Positions 1 through 10,689 of a stretch of DNA of 64,000 bases are shown in pieces. The translations under genes and the position numbers were made by a program. The notes below the pieces were generated by a model. That model had not been told where the DNA came from. It saw only the letters and a program-made list of their open reading frames with translations, and ran no database searches. Position 1 is the stretch's first letter; each line of letters starts with the position of its first letter. This DNA comes from Rhexocercosporidium sp. MPI-PUGE-AT-0058 (Eukaryota > Ascomycota > Leotiomycetes > Helotiales). The stretch covers positions 372,001 through 436,000 of the forward strand of contig JAGTJL010000030.1 of NCBI GenBank assembly GCA_020746875.1, in the 5' to 3' direction.

Positions 1-1494
1 CCAGAGGATCGTGCTGCGTACATCAAGCAACAGGCCGAACAACGTATGGCTGAGCGTCTTGCTGCCCTCGGTATTAAAGCACCCTCGAAGCCCGGCGAGA
101 CTTCCGCACAACGAATGGAGCGTGAGAAAGGGGAGAGAGCTGCCAAGCTCCGAAAGGCAGAGGAAGAAGATACCAAGCGTGAGACAGAGAGACAGGCTAG
201 AATCAACGAGGAGCAAGGCATTCCTCCACCAGCTCCGGCTCCAGTTGCAAAGAAGCCTCCACCACCACCTTCGAGAAAGGCTGCGAGGAGTGATGCTAGT
301 GAGCGTAAAGCCGAGGATGAGCAAAGAGTCTTGGAAGAACAGAAAGCACAGATTATCGCTACACAAGAACTGGAGTAAGTAACATTCTCGTTCGGATATG
401 ACTAAGCTGACTTGAATAGGGACGATGCCACTCGACAGGAGAATGAGCTTGCAAAAGAGAAAGAAGCTGCTGCTGCACGCCTCAAGGCTCTTGAAGATCA
501 AGTGAAAGCTGGCAAGATCAAGAAGGATGAGGAGAAACGGAGAAGAAAGGCTGCTCAAGCAGAGGCTAAGGATAAGGAAGCTCGATTGGCAGCACAGAGA
601 GCTGAGATTGAAGCTGCGCAGGCTCGTGAGAGAGAGCTGCAACGTCAATTAGAGGCTATGGACGATGACAGTGATGATTCGTCTGATGATGATGAGGGAC
701 CTAGTCAAGCCACACCCCAAGCATCAACTCCTACTCAAGGAAGCCAGGAGTTTGAAAGAAAGGCGATCTCTCCACCTCCACCACCAGTCCCAACAGTCGT
801 TTCTCCCTTGCCAGTGGCAGCAACAACGACTTCTCTTCCTATCGCCAGTCCTCCATCCGATACTGAGACTCGAAACCCCTTCTTGAAGAAGCTCGCCCAG
901 ACCGGCCCAGATGGAGCCTCTCCTTCAGCTCAGTCGAACAACCCCTTCCACCGCTTGCCAGCTCAAGAGACCCCCAAAGCTCCGGAACCAATCATCACCC
1001 AACCTACCGGCTCACGATCTCGCGTCCGCCCAGAAGAAGACGATTGGTCTGTCGTCGGCTCAGACAAGGAAGATGACTCGTCCGACGACGAAGGTCCAGG
1101 AGCAGGAAACGCCCGACACCTCGCCTCAATCCTCTTCGGTACCATGGGCCCTCCTCGCCCACTATCCGCTGCCGGCGGAGCTGGATCAACCCCCACCAGC
1201 CCTGCTCCAGCCCGAGATACTGTCTCCTCGCCTCCTCCACCACCTATGCCATCTGGAGGCGCTCCTCCCCCACCTCCAATGCCTGCTTTTGGCGGCCCTC
1301 CACCACCTCCACCTATGCCAGGATCTGCGGCCCCAGGCGGCCCACCTCCTCCCCCGCCCATGCCAGCTCCTGGTCCTCCCGGAGGGGGACGTCCGTCTGC
1401 GCTGCTAGGTGAGATTCAGATGGGTAAGGCGCTCAAGAAGACGCAGACAAAGGATAAGAGTGCTGCTGCTGTAGCTGGGAGAGTGTTGGATTGA
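1..1494 (+). CDS. PAN1: PAN1, C-terminal part (actin cytoskeleton-regulatory complex protein)
   Basis: The 3' end of the endocytic scaffold that activates Arp2/3 at cortical actin patches. Reading is open from base 1, so the EH-domain part lies upstream. Two exons are visible, 1-374 and 420-1494, split by a 45 bp intron (GTAAGT...AATAG). In order the sequence shows a charged Lys/Glu/Ala-rich coiled-coil stretch (bases 1-660), an acidic Asp/Ser run, a Pro/Ser-rich linker with an [10 protein letters not shown] segment, four to five clusters of proline followed by PMP (about 1220-1375), and a final WH2-like actin-binding segment ([13 protein letters not shown]). This order is the fungal Pan1 C-terminus. 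The stop is TGA at 1492-1494. No disabling changes are visible. Confidence 0.93.
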
Positions 1495-2400
1495 GTTGCT
1501 GATATTGAAAATGGGACTGGTTAATGAATGGTGTGTTTCATCGAGCAGATGGCAGGGGACGATTTGATTGTTAGCTGTAGTCTAGCTTGGTGTATTATAT
1601 TCGCGTTGGTAGTTAGTGAGTGGCGTGGCAGTTGGAGAGGAGTTGAGGCAAGTATGAAATTGATTGGTGGATTGGTGGATTGGAGAATGAAATGGATTTC
1701 TATATTTCGTCGCTGCTGCTCTCTTCTAGTGCGTTTCTCTGCTTGTATTTGGCTCGTCCCCTTAATATAGGATATGCTGGTCACACCGCCTTTCCTCTAG
1801 ACCCCTCTTCTGGATCCACATAGGTAGGCGGCCAGCTTTTCGTGAAACATTAAAGACCAGGTTTTTTTTTTTTTTGGATATGCATAGTTTCTGGCAATTG
1901 CTTACAAGATAGACAGACCTGGTATCTGGGGTGATACCCCCCTTACGGGTGTTCAATCAAAGGATGAGAAGCGAAGCTTTAGAAAGCATTCAGGAGTTGG
2001 CAGTCACTCCGCTCTTCATCTGACAGACATCCCGTCTCGCAGTGGCTCATCGCATTCACCACTTGCGCCTCTTGACAAGCGGGAACGTGCTCGGTTTTGG
2101 AATTTGAGAAGGATTTTGAGGATAACTGAATACCCTTTAAACTTACGAAGTATAAATTTGAAGAGCTGAGGAAAGACGACGCTAGGCTGATTTTGATTTG
2201 TTATTCAAGGGATATCATATTTAAGCGAGGGATGTCCTCCGCAGGTAAACACCCCAGTGATAGGAGAAAAATGGGTGGATCTTGACCTGTCAACATGGAG
2301 AAAGACCACCACTGAAAAAGAGTGAGTGATTTAATTAGACTGTATCTTTAAAGTCTTCGTTGATTTTTTTGGCTAGTAGGGTAAGGTCATTTTTACAATG
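1495..2400. other. Intergenic, PAN1 3' flank
   Basis: No convincing gene. It contains a T-run near 1861-1875 and pyrimidine-rich sequence typical of fungal 3' untranslated DNA. Short open frames on both strands lack codon bias or homology that I recognise. Confidence 0.5.
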
Positions 2401-2428
2401 TACAAAAGAAACACGCACACCAGAATCG

Positions 2429-3075
2429 TCACTTCGCAACCTTCGACTTCTCGCATGTCCACTTATGAAGCTTTCACCCAGCCTTCTGATGCTCCTTCAA
2501 CAGTACCACACACTCTTGGTCTTGCAGGCTCCGCACCTGAGAAGCTTCCCGCCTTTACCACAATGCTCGCACCAACCCTCCTTGGCAGCGCTGGAAAGCC
2601 CGATCGGCACAGCTCTTCAATCTCTCCTCTCTCACAAACCCTCACTCCGTACCTCGACATATCTGTTGAATGTAATCTCCTCACAGATAGGTCCAAACGA
2701 TATGGAGAAATCTTTCCTTGTCCCAAGAAAGTAGTTCTCTCCGAATGGACCCCGTGCCTTCTCACCATACTGCATGCGGGTCATATCTACGATGAAAGGC
2801 TCCTCAGATTGAGAGGGGTGTGGGAATAGCATTACGCAGTGACGTTCGCCGGTTTTAGCACCGGTGCCGATTGAGTGACCACCATTGGCGTTGACGGAGG
2901 ATACCGTGTGCAGTTTGGGTCCGTGGAGGGTGGTCTCGATGAAGCGATGTAGAGTGAGAAGGACTGGGACGGGGTTCTGAGCATTCTTCCGTCAGCATTG
3001 AAGACCTTTCAATTCTTACCCCTAATTTAGCCAAACAACAACTTTATACTAAACTTACCTCGTCTTCGATTAGAA
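2429..3075 (-). pseudogene. MYND zinc-finger protein, decayed
   Basis: Minus-strand remnant. An exon ending at 3059 (reads ...CVLIEDE) joins across an 82 bp intron (2977-3058, GTAAGT...CTCAG) to an exon reading NPVPVLLTLHRFIE and then MTRMQYGEKARGPFGENYFL, a run I associate with fungal MYND-finger proteins. That frame stops at 2632-2634. Further on (about 2571-2429) another frame reads CEHCGKGGKLLRCGACKTK then WYC, followed one base out of frame by KEHQKAG, a TGA, and KLHKWTCEKSK. This is the Cys pattern of a MYND finger with one frameshift and one nonsense codon (likely TGG to TGA). The finger sits at the C-terminal end. The upstream part of the gene could not be followed past about 3075. 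Confidence 0.6.
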
Positions 3076-3089
3076 CACAGCCAGCGAGA

Positions 3090-4520
3090 GGTTAACGTTG
3101 CTAAATATGGAACATTGATGAAACAAATAGGCCTATAGAGAACGTGCACAGATTCCCGAAAGCTGAGCACTTCCATTCTACCTCACTGTCAGATACAGCA
3201 TCCCGAAAATGCCAAAATAATATTGCTCTCGATAAGGTATAGCATCACCTCTCCTTCCCTCGAGAGTCGTCTATGATGACTCCCTTTTATTAATCTTCTC
3301 AGCCGCTAAACATTAGATAGACTGTCCCTGATATCTAGTTATCCTGCAAACAGCCGCCAGATATGGAGGTCAAGAAGAATGTAAGCTAGGGGCTGCCATT
3401 TGATTGGCCCTTTTTCAAAAATGCTTTCTCACAAACGGATCTCGAACCCGATTCTTCTGTTCACCTCAGGTATATGGACAGAAAATCCGAACACATTTGA
3501 ACAGGAAGTACCCATGTGTAGCTGTGCGCTCAACTCCCATGTCTGGGCACGTGATGAAGTCTCATAAGACCAAAAATACAATGTACGGTATTATCGTGAA
3601 TGGGATATCCTATACTAGATGCCGTTCTCCCGCTTCCTGGGGGGAAGGGAGAGGGGGAGGGGGGACGAAAGATTCTGGACGACTGTTGATTTCTTTTCTC
3701 CAGGAAATGCTTCTGGTAAACGCAATGCCGCTCCTTCGTATCCTGCACATACATCCAGCTCCACTCTTCAAACAGCATTTCTGCTTCCGGTAATATATTC
3801 CGAGCCACACGTATGATCAGCTGTGCTCTCTTCGGCAGGTTGCTTACCTGTCAGATCCTAGGTCCTGGTCCTGATTGCAGCCACCATTTTCAAACGCGTT
3901 ACGTGTACAGTACCTATATGCCATCTTCTTGGACACTCTAACTACATTGTTGAAGTGGCCTTGAAAAAGACGAAACCCATAGTATAAACCACATGCAGAA
4001 ATTTTCCTCAAGTCTTGACATCTCTCAAATATTCATCATGCCCGTTTGCAGTCTCTGGCTGGACCCGTAAGTGTGGAGATTCGAGCCAGGGCATCGCTTA
4101 AGCGGATAGACACTGTTGACCCCTGGGGGTTACACAAAGAAGTTGAAGATCGGTACAAACGGTTGGTATAGATAGGGAGAGAATCTCCGTCCTTCCGGAA
4201 TCTCCAATAATTGAGATCAATTTGATCATCTTTTCTCAATTTATTCTTGTCTGTTCCAAAGCTGAAATCGAAAACTTGAGACTATTCAACAAAGCAATTG
4301 TATGACTCCTTGCTATTCACGACATCTCAAATATCAGACGTCGTATTGTCATTGGTCGTATTGTACTTTATTTCCATTCACCGGGACCTTCCTCTGATGA
4401 TTTACATCCCGAGTCCATATATGTTCCTATTTTCTCCACAGGCCCATTCTATTCAGTCACGCAAACATTTTTTTACGTACCACAGCTAGTTCGACGAAAA
4501 GACCGCAGACAGGCGTAGCG
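3090..4520. other. Intergenic; upstream region of the MFS gene
   Basis: No supported gene. Overlapping short frames on both strands at 3400-3810 have no recognisable domain and sit in low-complexity G-rich DNA (3640-3662). The last 200 bases before 4521 are the presumed promoter of the transporter gene; no clear TATA box is seen. Confidence 0.45.
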
Positions 4521-6212
4521 ATGCTTCCAGCGATACAATCTACTGAGAACTCTTCCATACCACTAGATACCACCGAACTAAGAGACCTGGAGAGCTGCAA
4601 GGAATCAGAACGAACCTCTAACAGCCATGACCCAAACGTCATAGACTGGGATCCGAGGAACGAGTTTCTTCGTGAGGGGGGTCTTTCTGGTTGGACCTGC
4701 GTGCTGGGATCCTTCTTTGCACTATTCTGTACCTTTGGCTGGCTCAACTCGTAGGTTTCCACCTCTATAAGCGAGCCCCTGACGTTCAGATGCTAACAAG
4801 CGATGGTAGGTTGGGCCTCTTTCAAACATATTATGAGCAAACCCTCCTCAAGGAGTACTCGGCCTCGACCATATCATGGATCTTCACAACACAATTGTTT
4901 CTTATGTACGTCACCCACCACCATAGACTCACGCGATTCTGATGAGTCATCTAGGTGGACGGGTGGTGTTTTCTTCGGTCGCATTGTTGACACTTATGGT
5001 ACCAGGTGCATCACAATACCTTGTACGATTGGCTGCACCGTTTCGGTTGTCATGCTTAGCTTCTGCTCTGCCTACTATCAAATATTCCTCGTTCAAGGCG
5101 TGGGGTTTGGTATCTCAGCAGCAGGCTTATTCTCCTGTGCAACAACTTCCGTTGGGCAATGGTTTAACAAACGAAAGGCCTTGGCATTGGGTATCGTTCT
5201 GGCTGGTAGCAGTCTGGGTGAGCTTACGAATCCATTCAAGTTTCCAGGCGCTGAGTGCTGACTCAACTAGGTGGTGTTGTCCACTCGTTCTACCTTCACA
5301 ACCTCACCAAGAAGGTCGGGTTTCCAAGCGCAGTCCGGTGGAGCGCCCTCGTTGTGGGATGTACAGGTACTTTGGCTTGCTTCCTCATTCATCCTCGGCT
5401 GCCCAGAAAAAAATGGGAGTCGCATATCTGCTTCATAGACTTTTCGCTCTTCAAGCAGGCCACGTTCAGTGTGTACTGCATTGGCACCTTTCTTGTAATG
5501 TAATTCTGTGCATGCATCTCATAGGTACTTCAAAGCTAATAGGTATGCAGCTGGGGATTGTTTGCCCCTTGGAACTATCTTCCTTCCATGAGTCTCAGTC
5601 ATGGATTTTCACAGGACCTCGCAATCTACACTATTGTCATTCTCAAGTAAGCGACTAATACCTCTTCTCGCCCTCTCTGTATTATCACTACTGACTGGTC
5701 TTCTAATGTAGCGCAGGGTCCATCATAGGTCGTATCCTCCCGGCTTACCTCGCAGATCGATTTGGTCGATTCAATTCCGTGTCCCTCGTCTCTTTTGTCA
5801 CATCGATTGCCTTTATCGCATTCTGGCTTCCTCTTGAACTAAAAGTCAACCCCACCAACACCCAGATCTTCGCTTTCAGTGCTTGCTATGGCTTCGCAAG
5901 CGGTGCCTTTATCAGCGTCATGATGCCGTGTGCAGCAGAATTAGGACCTGTAGGAAAGCTTGGTCAGAGATTCGGAACGTACCAAGCGGTCATTGGATTT
6001 GCGTAAGTTGTCATGCTGCGATTTGAATGAATGACTTCAACTGACTTTTTCCAAGGAGTTTGACAAGTCTTCCAATCCAAGGTGCTCTCATTCCACACGA
6101 CGATGGGGGTTTCACATACCTCATTCTTTTCTCTGGCATGTGTGTTCTGTGTGGCACTGTGTTTATTTGCATTGCGAGAATGCTGAGAGTTGGATGGAAT
6201 TGGAAAGGCTGA
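4521..6212 (+). CDS. MFS transporter, monocarboxylate transporter-like (MCT family)
   Basis: Integral membrane permease of the major facilitator superfamily. Seven exons can be placed in phase: 4521-4750, 4810-4905, 4955-5217, 5271-5499, 5551-5646, 5712-6002 and 6056-6212; together 1362 bases, a 453-residue product. Introns are 49-65 bp with GTRNGN/AG ends. Twelve hydrophobic segments fit: GWLNS then LGLFQTYYEQ near the first helix, WTGGVFFGRIVDTYG (helix 2-3), GISAAGLFSCATTSVGQWF with NKRKALALG (helix 4-5), PWNYLPSMSL, and GRILPAYLADRFGRFN in the second half, matching the fungal monocarboxylate-porter-like group (TC 2.A.1.13) that includes Mch-type carriers. The cytosolic N-terminus is about 55 residues. 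Substrate cannot be told from sequence; monocarboxylate or riboflavin-type transport is only a family-level guess. No defects are visible. Confidence 0.88.
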
Positions 6213-6361
6213 GTTTGGAGGTGGGTTGCCCATTGGTGTATCAGGATGAGTATATTTACGATTTTCGGTTGGGATTTGGAGATGAAGCTATCTCCTGAAT
6301 GACTTGGGATACATGCATCGTAGATTCGTAGATTTCTGGTGTTAATTTGGTCGGAGGATTA

Positions 6362-7129
6362 ACGTCGATCACCCCCTTTCCGCCACCCCTTTTAAACCAA
6401 AACTCACTACCTTTAACAATTAATATTTTTCTTATTTATCAATAGAATAAGCTAAAACCAAAGATTTGTGATATTTTTTATAAGGTATTTTATATATTAT
6501 AGTTATATTGATTTTACATTACATAATATTACAAACTAACTATTTACAGTCTAAGAAATTTCTCTCATACAAATTTAGTGTGAATTTGATTTTTCTTATT
6601 TCGTTAATAACTTTCATAATTATTAATATAAAAACTTAAAACTTATAATTAAATTTTATTTTATATTGAATTTTAAGATTCTCAAGTTTAAAGTCAATTC
6701 TATTAATACTACTTTTATAATTAAGTAAAATATAAAGTACTATATAAATAATTTGTATAAGAGATATTAATTACTTAATTAAAAAAAAATAACTACTAAT
6801 ACACTTACTTCAAAACTCTTAGAACTTAACAGTTTAAATATAATATTTGCATTATTTAAGTTTTATATAATAATATAAATGATTTAAAAGTTATTAGTAA
6901 GTGAAATTTTTTGGGTATGTAAAAGCTTAAATATAATATTACGTAATAATTTACAATCCGAATTACTTTAATTTTTGTAAAGCTGGTCTATGGGTGCTAA
7001 TAAATACAAATATTAAAAAAATTTAACTTTTTATTAATTAGTTATGAAGATATCAATGCCTTAAAATCGCTATTTTTGGTGTAAAAGGCGGGCGGAATGG
7101 GGGGTGGGCGGAAAGAGGGTGATCGACGT
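6362..7129. mobile_element. AT-rich element with ~40 bp terminal inverted repeats and TA duplication (mariner-like, non-autonomous or RIP-dead)
   Basis: The ends are inverted copies: ACGTCGATCACCC is read inward from 6362 on the plus strand and from 7129 on the minus strand. Similarity continues through CTTTCCGCC, an ACCCC block and a TTTTAAACCAAAA/TTTTACACCAAAA block, with about 15 extra bases in the right arm. TA flanks both ends (6360-6361 and 7130-7131), the target duplication used by Tc1/mariner elements. The 700 bp interior is extremely AT-rich and has no open frame. It may be a MITE or a RIP-destroyed full element. It lies between the MFS and dehydrogenase genes and disrupts neither. 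Confidence 0.75.
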
Positions 7130-7588
7130 TAGACGTATTTTAGGAGGAACAGAATATCGTGTTAAGCCTTGAGTCCATACGGCTGTCTTGATAGTGGCAC
7201 TTCACTAGCGTTTTGTGAGTGAACCATGAATGTTGAATATGCGCTCGGTTCATAACAGCTCTGGCTCACAAGAATAATATTTACCTAAGTATTTACAAGT
7301 TGGTGAGTGATTGCAAAGGGCTAAGGTCAATTGCTTTTACAGAATATGATTACATAAGTGCTCATTGCATTGCGGGGTTGCGCTTAACTTTGCACCATAA
7401 GTAGTGGACTCCATTGATGTCATTTGATGCACAGCCCTACCTAGTCCGCCTAGACATAAGGTGGTGGATAACGCCTGCCATAATTACCACCTCAACTCAA
7501 GGTGTCTTATCTATTGCAAATTCTATAAACCATTTCAGGAATAGGACAAGACGGGATACGTTAGGAGATAGGAGCAATACCTGAAGAA

Positions 7589-8422
7589 ATGGCACCGACA
7601 ACGAACGTTCTCATCACTGGTTGTAGCAGAGGTATGGAGTAATTCCTCGAAACCTGCGGCATCATGAACCCTTTCCTTGCTCTCCCGGCGGACCTCTGAC
7701 TTTACTCAGGAATCGGTAAAAGCCTCCTGACAACCTATCTGTCTCGCCCAGATCATGTTATTATCGGCACAGTGCGTGATGTCAATCCATCGCTATCTGC
7801 CAGCTTGGATGCTCTTCCAAAAGGCCATAATACTCGATTGGTTCTACTCAAGCTGGACTCTGCGTCAACAACAGATGCGTCAGCACTCGTTGAGACCATC
7901 AAGTCTACTTTCCGCATTGGTCACCTAGATATTGTCATCGCAAACGCTGGCATCTCGAATTATTTTGGCAGCGCGAGAGTTACCCCACCCGCAGAAATGC
8001 TCTCACACTATACTGTCAACACATTGGGGCCGCTCTTGCTCTTCCAGGCCACTGCATCACTTCTCGATCTTGGATCGAACCCTAGGTTTGTTGCCATATC
8101 AAGCGGTGCTGGAAGCATTAGCGGCATGGATAATTTGAAGGTTGAGAATACGGCCTATGGAGCTAGCAAATGTGCGCTCAACTTTGTGACAAGAAAGATT
8201 CACATGGAGAATGAAGGCATTATTGCCTTTCCGATTAACCCAGGTTGGTTGAGGACAGACTTGGGAAATCACGCTGCTGCGGAGGCAGGAATGGAACAAG
8301 CTCCTGTGCCAGTGGAGGATGGAATTAGGGGAGTGGTGGATCGGATTGACAAAGCAACAAGAGAAATGACTAGTGGGAGATTCATGAGTGGACAGGACAC
8401 AGATACGTTTCTCGGTTGGTGA
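7589..8422 (+). CDS. Short-chain dehydrogenase/reductase (classical SDR)
   Basis: NAD(P)(H)-dependent oxidoreductase of the Rossmann-fold SDR family. Two exons, 7589-7631 and 7710-8422, with a 78 bp intron (GTATGG...CTCAG) that splits the cofactor motif; 251 residues after splicing, normal for the family. Visible motifs: TGCSRGIG (nucleotide binding, residues about 11-18), ANAGI (NAG motif), ISSGAGS (catalytic Ser) and YGASK (catalytic Tyr and Lys), followed by a PGWLRTDLG segment. General character resembles fungal SDRs near the norsolorinic-acid ketoreductase-like group, but the substrate is unknown. It stands alone, with no biosynthetic cluster around it. The start chosen is the only ATG that gives the glycine-rich motif at the N-terminus. 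Confidence 0.9.
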
Positions 8423-8879
8423 TAAAGAGTCTGATTAGCTAGCGCAAGTTTACCACGCCGCTGTTGTTCCTCTCCCTAGCAATGGCCGTCATCAAACTCA
8501 CGTTCTGCTTTTGAAATAATAGCAAGCTCTGGAAGTATTCATTGCCATTTTTACTAACAGCCTACTAAGTCGCCTTTGCGTCTTCAGCTTCGATCGGTGC
8601 AATATAAAACAAAAGGCTAGAGGAATCCTTTCACATATAAATATATAATATAATAACAACTAATTTGAACTTATACATAAGTGTCGTGTTGTTTTAAAAT
8701 CCTTCCTTTCTGAAGAAATAATAATCTTGAGAATAAACTTAATCTACTTTCATCAGTAAAAAGTTCCTACGGTAGGCGTCGGCCGTCGACGCCTTACTTT
8801 TTATAATAATGTTTTTTAACTTAAGATTTTAAAGCCTTCTTACCTTACCTTACTTTTATTAGCAAGTGTATTTAAGAGC
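8423..8879. other. Intergenic transition into repeat block
   Basis: No gene seen. GC content falls sharply after about 8630, marking entry into RIP-affected repeats. A minus-strand frame near 8700-8879 has scattered stops and no firm retroelement match. Confidence 0.4.
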
Positions 8880-8978
8880 TGTCATATGCACGCTTATCTA
8901 TTTTATCAGTATGGGATCGGCCCGTAATATAAGAGGGCCGAGGCTTTTACGGCATAAGTAGAATCAGTTTTACTTGTA
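8880..8978 (+). repeat. LTR-B fragment, 5' ~99 bp
   Basis: Starts TGTCATATGCACG and reads through GGGCCGAGGCTTTTACGGC to ACTTGTA. It matches the beginning of LTR-B at 61053 (plus) and at 16066 (minus). Differences from those copies are mostly C/T and G/A. It is cut off where retroelement A begins. Confidence 0.7.
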
Positions 8979-9180
8979 TATCAGGAGTGGAATCTAGTAT
9001 GAGGAGGGTCGGGGGTTGTACGGAAGGTTTGCAGGCTTGGCACGGATCACGTGTTAATATCTTTATTTATTTACTTCAGAAGGGAGTAGAGAGGATTTAG
9101 AAGGCTAGAGATCAGTCTGAATTATAACTGATATACCCTGAACGTTTCGAATAGTAATTCCTTATTACTTAAACCTTATA
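8979..9180 (+). repeat. 5' LTR of Gypsy element A (202 bp)
   Basis: Pairs with 15509-15710 at the same length. The shared core runs from TATCAGGAGTGG / TATTAAGAGTAA (ancestral TGTCAGGAG) to ...ACTTAAACCTTATA / ...ACTTGAACCTTACA. Nearly every difference between the copies is a transition, as RIP would produce. Confidence 0.85.
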
Positions 9181-9246
9181 TTTTAATCTCTGTACTTATA
9201 CGGAAATAATTCGTTACTTATTCGAAGCCTTCACGAAACAATTACG

Positions 9247-10560
9247 ATGACTAAAAACAAAAAGAAGACAGCTTTAGCGGCAAAGGGGACACCACGATCA
9301 CCTTTACCTCACTCTATCGATCAACTATCGAACACCCTTCGAAATGACTCTGAAGATGGTTCGCCTACGCGTAGCGAACAATTCCAGCGCTCTAACGGAG
9401 GTTTAAAGGATTTTACAGATAACGACGAAAAGGGCTCGGATGCCGAAGCAGCTATCGAAACTGAGCGACGACGAATTTTAGAGATTTAAATATAGATTAA
9501 GAGGAAGAAGGAAGAGAAAGCAGTTCGGAACCGAATCGAAGAGCTAGAGGAGGTAATACGAGAGCGAGAGGATTTAAAGAAAGAATTAGCGGATATATTA
9601 CGAAGAGAATAAAAAGAGAAGGAAAGCAAAGAATATATAAATAAAAGAAAGCGTCGACGCGCAAATACGGCCGGGGACTGTTATCGTGACGAACTTACGG
9701 GATTTCCTCGAAATAACTTCGATATGCGCCCGATATCGCATTAACGAATTTTAAAGATGCGAGAGCTTCCGATATATAAGGGCAAAAGCGCTGAAGAAGC
9801 TCAGTCTTTTATCCGAGGTGCTAAGCGGAGGTTCCGTTAAAATAAAAGAATAATATATATTATAAATGAAAATAAGATTAACGAATACGTTCTTACTTTC
9901 GACGAAAAGGTAAAACGGAAGTAAACCGGGTTCGAATCGAGGGCTAGGACAAACTCACTTACTTAAGAAGGGTTTAAGCAGTAGATACTAGACTTAATTA
10001 TAAATCTTGGAAATCGAGAGCTTACGGTGCTTAATCGGTATAAAAACGCTTAATAGCGCGAGAACGAATCGGTAAATAATTTCGTATCTTTTCTTAATAG
10101 CTTAAAGTAATAACTGAAGATCGGAGATAATACGGCGAGACGACGGATCTTTTACGCTAAATTAAAGCTTAAGTTAAAAAAAGAAATTATTAAATTTAGT
10201 ATTATTAAAATTACTAGAACCTACGAAGAGCTAGTATTTCTAGCTCGTCGTATTAAAAATGCTAATAAAATAAATAATTAAAATAAACCTCGAAAGGATA
10301 CTAATAAAGCTCCGAAGAAGGATAATAATCGCCCTCGTAATAATAAACCTTTTTATATCTCTTCTTTAAACTTAGACCGAAGGCGAGACGAGTTTAATAA
10401 CACGAATCAGACTCTTATCAATATTAAGTCGAGAGCAAAAGGATCGAATAATAAGGAGTGCTATTATTATAAAAAGCTAAGCTACTTAATAATAAAATAC
10501 CTAGAGGTTACGTATTATAATTATTAAAAGAAAGGATATATTTCTCCGGATTATACGGAG
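9247..10560 (+). pseudogene. gag: Gag of element A
   Basis: Begins with ATG at 9247 and is open for 80 residues (MTKNKKKTALAAKGTPRSPL...), rich in Ser/Asp/Glu. Then it continues past stops as an acidic/basic coiled coil (EELEEVIREREDLKKELADI) and a capsid-like region (RELPIYKGKSAEEAQSFIRG). Near 10450-10530 is a mutated CCHC knuckle, with one Cys kept and others changed to Tyr, as expected from TGC to TAC. It would form the nucleocapsid shell of the retroelement. It is not functional here. Confidence 0.7.
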
Positions 10561-10689
10561 CTACGATAAACGAGAAACGGATTAGCCCGATTTTAATTTC
10601 TTTATTATTAATAAGATCGAGCGAGGAAGAAGAACGGCAGAGGATTATAATACCGGTAGAGATTCGGATTTAAGACGGAAGAGTGCGGA

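Noticed and set aside
665..1408. Overlapping frames inside PAN1 on both strands, including a Gly/Pro-rich minus frame
   Set aside because: Shadows of the proline-rich PAN1 exon; repetitive codons keep the other frames open.
2398..2829. 143-residue plus-strand frame
   Set aside because: Antisense to the MYND pseudogene, whose exons and Cys pattern are convincing; the plus frame has no recognisable domain.
3404..3816. Several 60-130 residue frames on both strands
   Set aside because: Low-complexity G-rich DNA, no domain, no splice structure.
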